Shown in pieces: positions 7,300 through 10,083 of a stretch of 10,083 nt of DNA (the stretch's first letter is position 1; the number at the start of each line of letters is the position of its first letter). The stretch comes from Gammaproteobacteria bacterium (GTDB lineage Bacteria; Pseudomonadota; Gammaproteobacteria; Steroidobacterales; Steroidobacteraceae), in NCBI GenBank assembly GCA_025350345.1, contig JANXYA010000121.1, positions 1 through 10,083 of the forward strand, read 5' to 3'. The translations under genes and the position numbers were made by a program. The notes beneath the pieces were generated by a model. That model worked only from the letters and a program-made list of their open reading frames with translations, was not told the DNA's origin and ran no database searches.

Positions 7300-7318
7300 C
7301 GCGCCCTAGCGGGGCGCG
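7300..7318 (-). other. GC hairpin over the CitE-like gene stop codon
   Basis: A perfect 7-bp stem, CGCGCCC (7300-7306) with GGGCGCG (7312-7318), encloses a five-base loop TAGCG. It spans the TAG stop of the CitE-like gene and occupies most of the 18-bp gap before the glycosyltransferase. No T-run follows on the minus strand, so it may attenuate transcription, mark an RNA processing or protection site, or simply reflect GC-rich sequence. Only the base pairing is seen directly. Confidence 0.35.
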
Positions 7319-8190
7319 CCCAGGCCCGCGCGCGCCAGCGTCCGTTCCGCCTGCCGCAAGTGCGGCAGATCGAGCATCTGCCCGCCGAGCTGCAGGGCGG
7401 CGACGCCGGGATTGGCGGCAAACAGGGCCACGACTTCGCGCGCCGCGGCGATCTCGGCCGCGCTCGGCGTAAAGCCTTCGTTGATGATCGGCACCTGGTC
7501 CGGGTGAATCGCCAGCTTGCCGCCAAAGCCGTCGCGACGGGCCTGCGCGCACGCGGCGCGCAGGCCGGCGGGATCGCGAAAATCGGCGTACAGCGTATCG
7601 ATGGCGGCGACGCCGGCCGCGTGAGCGCCAAACAGGCACAGGGCGCGCACCACCTGGTAGGGCGCCGTCCACTCACCGGCCGCATCCTTGTTGGCCGTGG
7701 CGCCAATCGCGGAGCTCAGGTCCTCCGCGCCCCAGGTCAGGCCGAACAGTCGCGGTGCACAGCGGGCGTAACCGCCGAGGCTGAATACCGCCGCGGGCGT
7801 TTCCGTCGCCACCGGCAGGATGCGCACCACACCGACACCGAGGCCGCTCTTGCGCTCGAGCGCCTCGAGGCGGGAGGCGAGGGCCAGGACATCCTCGGGC
7901 CCGCGGACTTTCGGCTGGACGATGCCGTCCGGGCGGCTGCCGACGAGGGCCGCCAGGTCCTCCCGGGCCGCTGCGGAATCGAAGGCATTGATGCGCACCC
8001 ACAGCTGCGTGGCGCTACGCTCGCGCTGCGCGCCCAGGAATTCGCGCACCCGGCCCCGCGCCGCGGCCTTCTGCGCCGGCACCACGGAATCTTCCAGGTC
8101 GAGAATCACGAGGTCAGCGCCCGCGCTCAGGCACTTCGCCAGCTTCCGATCGCTGTCGCCCGGCACGAACAGCAGCGAGCGCGCGCTCAC
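7306..8190 (-). CDS. CitE-like CoA ester lyase (HpcH/HpaI aldolase superfamily)
   Basis: The 294-residue protein is a CitE-like TIM-barrel lyase of the group that cleaves malyl-CoA, beta-methylmalyl-CoA or citramalyl-CoA. Signature segments are RSLLFVPGDSDRKL (4-17), ADLVILDLEDSV (25-36), WVRINAFDS (64-72) with the CoA/substrate Arg R66, ATETPAAVF (128-136) with putative Mg2+ ligand E130, WGAEDLSSAIGA (153-164) with D157 as second Mg2+ ligand, and KLAIHPDQVPIINEGF (225-240). These match single-protein lyases more than the beta subunit of citrate lyase, and no citrate lyase alpha/gamma genes are nearby. The ATG overlaps the stop of the MaoC-like gene by four bases (ATGA at 8187-8190), which implies coupled translation and a shared pathway: hydration, then C-C cleavage. 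Candidates are mesaconyl-CoA/methylmalyl-CoA or itaconyl-CoA/citramalyl-CoA steps. The precise substrate is not determined. Confidence 0.9.
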   Translation of the reverse strand: MSARSLLFVPGDSDRKLAKCLSAGADLVILDLEDSVVPAQKAAARGRVREFLGAQRERSATQLWVRINAFDSAAAREDLAALVGSRPDGIVQPKVRGPEDVLALASRLEALERKSGLGVGVVRILPVATETPAAVFSLGGYARCAPRLFGLTWGAEDLSSAIGATANKDAAGEWTAPYQVVRALCLFGAHAAGVAAIDTLYADFRDPAGLRAACAQARRDGFGGKLAIHPDQVPIINEGFTPSAAEIAAAREVVALFAANPGVAALQLGGQMLDLPHLRQAERTLARAGLGAPR

Positions 8191-8645
8191 GGCGCCGGGC
8201 GCCGCAGCATCAGGGCCGAACGCCTGCAGATTGCGACCAGCTCGTCGCGCTGGTTGAAGGCGCGGTGCTGGAATACCACGATGCCATTGTCCGGTCGCGA
8301 GCGGCTGTCACGCAGTTCCACGACCTCGGACTCGCAGTGCACGGTGTCGCCATGGAACAGTGGCTTCGGGAATCGTACTTCGTCCCACCCCAGGTTCGCC
8401 ACGGTCGTGCCGAGTGTCGTGTCCCCGACCGAAATGCCGACCATCAGGCCGAGCGTAAAGACACTGTTGACGATCCGCTGGCCGAATTCGGTCTGGGTGC
8501 GGCAGTACTCCGCGTCGAGGTGGAGCGCCGCCGGGTTGTGCGTCAGCGCAGAGAAGAAAACGTTGTCCGCCTCGGTGACGGTGCGGCGAATTGCGTGCCG
8601 GAAGGTCTGCCCGACATGAAACTCTTCGAAGTAAAGACCGGCCAC
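8187..8645 (-). CDS. MaoC-family (hot-dog fold) acyl-CoA hydratase
   Basis: This 152-residue single hot-dog protein resembles the MaoC-like hydratases found beside CitE-type lyases, including mesaconyl-CoA hydratase relatives. The hydratase region reads FFSALTHNPAALHLDAEYC (30-48), followed by FGQRIVNSVFTLGLMVG and FPKPLFHGDTVHCESEV (92-108). In classical R-hydratases this segment is GDxNPLH with an Asp/His pair; here H42 is kept but, on my alignment, N37 takes the Asp position, which appears to be a feature of this subgroup. The GTG start (8643-8645) is chosen over longer upstream possibilities because GGAGG lies five bases before it and the homologous N terminus MAGLYFEEFHVGQTF begins there. 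It is first in a probable operon with the CitE-like and glycosyltransferase genes. It is cytoplasmic, with no signal sequence. Confidence 0.88.
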   Translation of the reverse strand: MAGLYFEEFHVGQTFRHAIRRTVTEADNVFFSALTHNPAALHLDAEYCRTQTEFGQRIVNSVFTLGLMVGISVGDTTLGTTVANLGWDEVRFPKPLFHGDTVHCESEVVELRDSRSRPDNGIVVFQHRAFNQRDELVAICRRSALMLRRPAP

Positions 8646-8689
8646 GATCTCCTCCCGTCTCCCCGCGCCTGCGGCGGCGCCACGGGCCA

Positions 8690-8723
8690 TTGGCAATGCT
8701 GCACGGTATCGTACTAGATTATC
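8690..8723. promoter_or_regulatory. Candidate promoter elements, MaoC/GFA divergent region
   Basis: The 115-bp divergent gap (8646-8760) contains an AT-richer patch in otherwise GC-rich sequence. On the minus strand GATAAT (complement of 8718-8723) matches the sigma-70 -10 in five of six positions, but no good -35 lies 17 bp upstream. On the plus strand TTGGCA (8690-8695) matches the -35 in five of six, with TAGATT (8715-8720) as a weak -10 at a long 19-bp spacing. Either could drive its gene; the calls rest on consensus similarity alone. Confidence 0.35.
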
Positions 8724-8724
8724 C

Positions 8725-8744
8725 CCGCAGCCGCCCGGCTGCGG
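8725..8744. promoter_or_regulatory. Perfect 9-bp inverted repeat (possible operator)
   Basis: CCGCAGCCG (8725-8733) and CGGCTGCGG (8736-8744) are exact reverse complements separated by two bases, a 20-bp dyad. It ends just before the AGGAG (8746-8750) upstream of the GFA-family start. It begins next to the GATAAT candidate -10 for the opposite strand, so it would lie in the spacer of that promoter. Such dyads suit binding of a dimeric repressor; as RNA it could fold with a small internal loop. No regulator gene is adjacent to suggest an identity. Confidence 0.45.
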
Positions 8745-8760
8745 CAGGAGATGGGCGCTC

Positions 8761-9162
8761 ATGATCAGGAGAATTGCCGCATGCAGCTGCGGAAGGCTGC
8801 GCGTCATCTGCACCGGCGATCCGGTCCGGATTTCGATCTGCCACTGCCTCGCCTGCCAGCATCGCACGGGCGCACCCTTCGGCGCGCAATCGAGATTTCA
8901 CCGCGACCAGGTCCAGATCGAGGGGGACAGCACCACCTACACGCGCTCGGCCGACAGTGGCAATCACCTGAGTTTCCACTTCTGCCCGAGCTGCGGCTCG
9001 ACGGTCTACTGGCAGCTGGGCGCCTTTCCCGAGTTCATCGCCATCGCACTCGGCATGTTCGCCGATCCGGGATACCCGGCCCCGAAGATCTCGGTGTGGG
9101 AAAGAACACGGCATCCCTGGACGGAGCACCTTGCGGATTGCCCCATGGAGCATTCGGCTTAA
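8761..9162 (+). CDS. GFA-family zinc protein (glutathione-dependent formaldehyde-activating fold)
   Basis: The 133-residue protein has the Cys pattern of the GFA (Mss4-like) family, whose namesake was proposed to speed S-hydroxymethylglutathione formation. Zinc ligands are visible as CSCG (C8, C10), CHCLAC (C27, C29, C32) and CPSCGS (C75, C78), with the family-typical CxACQxxTGAPF and FCPSCGSTVYW contexts. Most members have no tested activity, so a formaldehyde role is only family inference. The ATG at 8761 follows AGGAG by ten bases; a nearer ATG at 8751 is in another frame and abuts the SD. It is divergent from the MaoC-like gene, convergent with gltD, and stops seven bases before it. A glutathione link with the nearby gloA is possible, but they are about 8 kb apart. 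Confidence 0.87.
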   Translation: MIRRIAACSCGRLRVICTGDPVRISICHCLACQHRTGAPFGAQSRFHRDQVQIEGDSTTYTRSADSGNHLSFHFCPSCGSTVYWQLGAFPEFIAIALGMFADPGYPAPKISVWERTRHPWTEHLADCPMEHSA

Positions 9163-9169
9163 GGGTGCT

Positions 9170-10083
9170 TCAGGGCAGGCGGGTCCGCCCCATCAGGAAC
9201 CGGTCGCACTCGCGCGCCGCGCCGCGCCCTTCCTTGATAGCCCACACCACCAGGCTCTGGCCCCGCCGGCAATCGCCCGCCGCGAACACGCCCCTGATGC
9301 TGGTCGCGTAGCGATCGAGTTCGGCGAGCACATTGCCGCGTGCATCGAGCGCGGCGCCCAGCTCTTTCAGCAACCCCGGCTCCGGGCCGAGGAATCCCAT
9401 CGCCAGGAGCGCGAGCTGGGCCGGCAGCTCGCGCTCGCTCCCGGGCAGCTCCACCGCCACGAACTGGCCATCGCTGTTGCGCTCCCACCTGATCGCGACC
9501 GTCACCAGCGCCGCCAGCGCGCCGGCCTGGTCGGTGATGAATTTCTTCACCGTGGTCGAGTAGGTGCGCGGATCGGCCCCGAAGCGCGCCGCGGCTTCTT
9601 CCTGCCCGTAGTCCAGCTTGTATACCCTGGGCCACTCCGGCCAGGGATTGTCGCCGGCGCGCTCCTCGGGCGGGCGCGGCAGGATCTCGATCTGCGCCAA
9701 GCTCCTGCAGCCCTGTCGCATCGCGGTGCCGACACAGTCGGTGCCCGTATCACCGCCTCCGATAACCACCACATCGAGATTACGCGCATGGATCGGCGCC
9801 TCCTCGGCGCCGCCGTTGAGCAGGGCCTGGGTGCTGGCGGTGAGATAGTCCATCGCAAAGTGCACGCCGGCCAGCTCCCGCCCCGCGACCGGCAGGTCGC
9901 GCGGCTGCGTCGCGCCCGTGCACAGCACCACTGCATCGAAGTCGCGCTGCAGGAGTCGCGCCTCGACGTTCTCGCCGACGTTGGCGTTGCACAGGAACTT
10001 GACGCCCTCGCTCTCGAGCAGCTCGATGCGCCGCAGGACGACCGCGCGCTTGTCGAGCTTCATGTTCGGGATGCCGTACATCA
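9170..10083 (-). CDS. gltD: Glutamate synthase small subunit (NADPH-GOGAT beta), 5' end beyond window
   Basis: The C-terminal 304 residues of GltD are visible; the first roughly 170 residues, including the N-terminal iron-sulfur domain, lie beyond the right edge. GltD takes electrons from NADPH via FAD and passes them to the large subunit GltB, which makes glutamate from 2-oxoglutarate and glutamine. Visible signatures are the MYGIPNMKLDK segment at the edge, VVLCTGATQPRDLPVAG, the pyridine-nucleotide site DVVVIGGGDTGTDCVGTA (residues 103-120 of the visible part), and the FAD-binding end FAAGDCRRGQSLVVWAIKEGRGAA. The length and motifs are normal for the family (E. coli GltD is about 472 residues). 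The NADPH motif favours the bacterial GltD over other members of the family that reduce different partners. gltB is expected further upstream, outside the window. The gene converges on the GFA-family gene with only seven bases between the stops. Confidence 0.93.
   Translation of the reverse strand, partial: MYGIPNMKLDKRAVVLRRIELLESEGVKFLCNANVGENVEARLLQRDFDAVVLCTGATQPRDLPVAGRELAGVHFAMDYLTASTQALLNGGAEEAPIHARNLDVVVIGGGDTGTDCVGTAMRQGCRSLAQIEILPRPPEERAGDNPWPEWPRVYKLDYGQEEAAARFGADPRTYSTTVKKFITDQAGALAALVTVAIRWERNSDGQFVAVELPGSERELPAQLALLAMGFLGPEPGLLKELGAALDARGNVLAELDRYATSIRGVFAAGDCRRGQSLVVWAIKEGRGAARECDRFLMGRTRLP

Noticed and set aside
6595..8619. 674-codon open frame on the plus strand
   Set aside because: It spans three well-supported minus-strand genes and gaps between them, with no motif; a GC-driven shadow.
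8646..8867. 74-codon N-terminal extension of the MaoC-like gene
   Set aside because: It would run through the divergent gap into the GFA gene. The GTG at 8645 has a strong GGAGG at good spacing and matches the family N terminus.
8751..9311. 186-codon open frame starting at ATG 8751
   Set aside because: It is out of frame with the GFA protein, lacks its Cys motifs, starts directly on the SD, and runs into gltD.
1..10083. Mobile elements, tRNA or rRNA genes, CRISPR arrays, riboswitches
   Set aside because: No transposase, integrase or phage-like translation, no regular direct repeats, and no stretch without genes longer than about 115 bp were seen.

Overview
The window is dense, very GC-rich bacterial chromosome. 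The gene set (GloA, YceH/DUF480, periplasmic M3 dipeptidyl carboxypeptidase, PBP4-like enzyme, KdtX/WaaE-like glycosyltransferase, GltD) points to a Gammaproteobacterium, perhaps from a high-GC environmental lineage near Xanthomonadales or Steroidobacterales. That placement is an inference from family content and composition; there is no rRNA or other marker to fix it. I see no mobile element, tRNA, CRISPR array or phage gene. This looks like core and housekeeping chromosome, not an island.

Layout. (1) 1-1025, plus strand: the 3' part of a glyoxalase I gene, coupled by a TAATG stop/start to a YceH-family gene. (2) 1056-3236, minus strand: a secreted M3 zinc peptidase (Dcp-like), convergent with yceH across a 30-bp gap that is almost entirely a GC hairpin. 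(3) 3328-6520, plus strand: a three-gene unit joined by GTGA and ATGA overlaps. It encodes a compact PBP4-type serine peptidase, an uncharacterised DOMON-like protein and a NamZ-family (DUF1343) protein. (4) 6508-8645, minus strand: a three-gene unit read as MaoC-like hydratase, CitE-like CoA-ester lyase, then a family 2 glycosyltransferase. The first two overlap by 4 bp; the glycosyltransferase overlaps the namZ-like gene tail to tail by 13 bp. (5) 8761-9162, plus strand: a GFA-fold zinc protein, divergent from the MaoC gene across a 115-bp region with a perfect 9-bp inverted repeat. (6) 9170-10083, minus strand: the C-terminal two thirds of GltD.

How the genes may work together. Genes of region 3 suggest cell-wall turnover: a DD-peptidase and a candidate exo-muramidase flanking a DOMON-like protein of unknown role. 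The divergent M3 peptidase would fit peptide processing in the same compartment. The MaoC/CitE pair fits a hydration-then-cleavage step on a branched C4-C5 acyl-CoA, as in the mesaconyl-CoA/methylmalyl-CoA or itaconyl-CoA/citramalyl-CoA routes. The exact substrate cannot be read from sequence alone.

Nothing here is clearly a new system. The best leads are the translationally coupled PBP4-DOMON-NamZ unit, whose NamZ-like member lacks a visible signal peptide, and the palindrome in the MaoC/GFA divergent promoter region.
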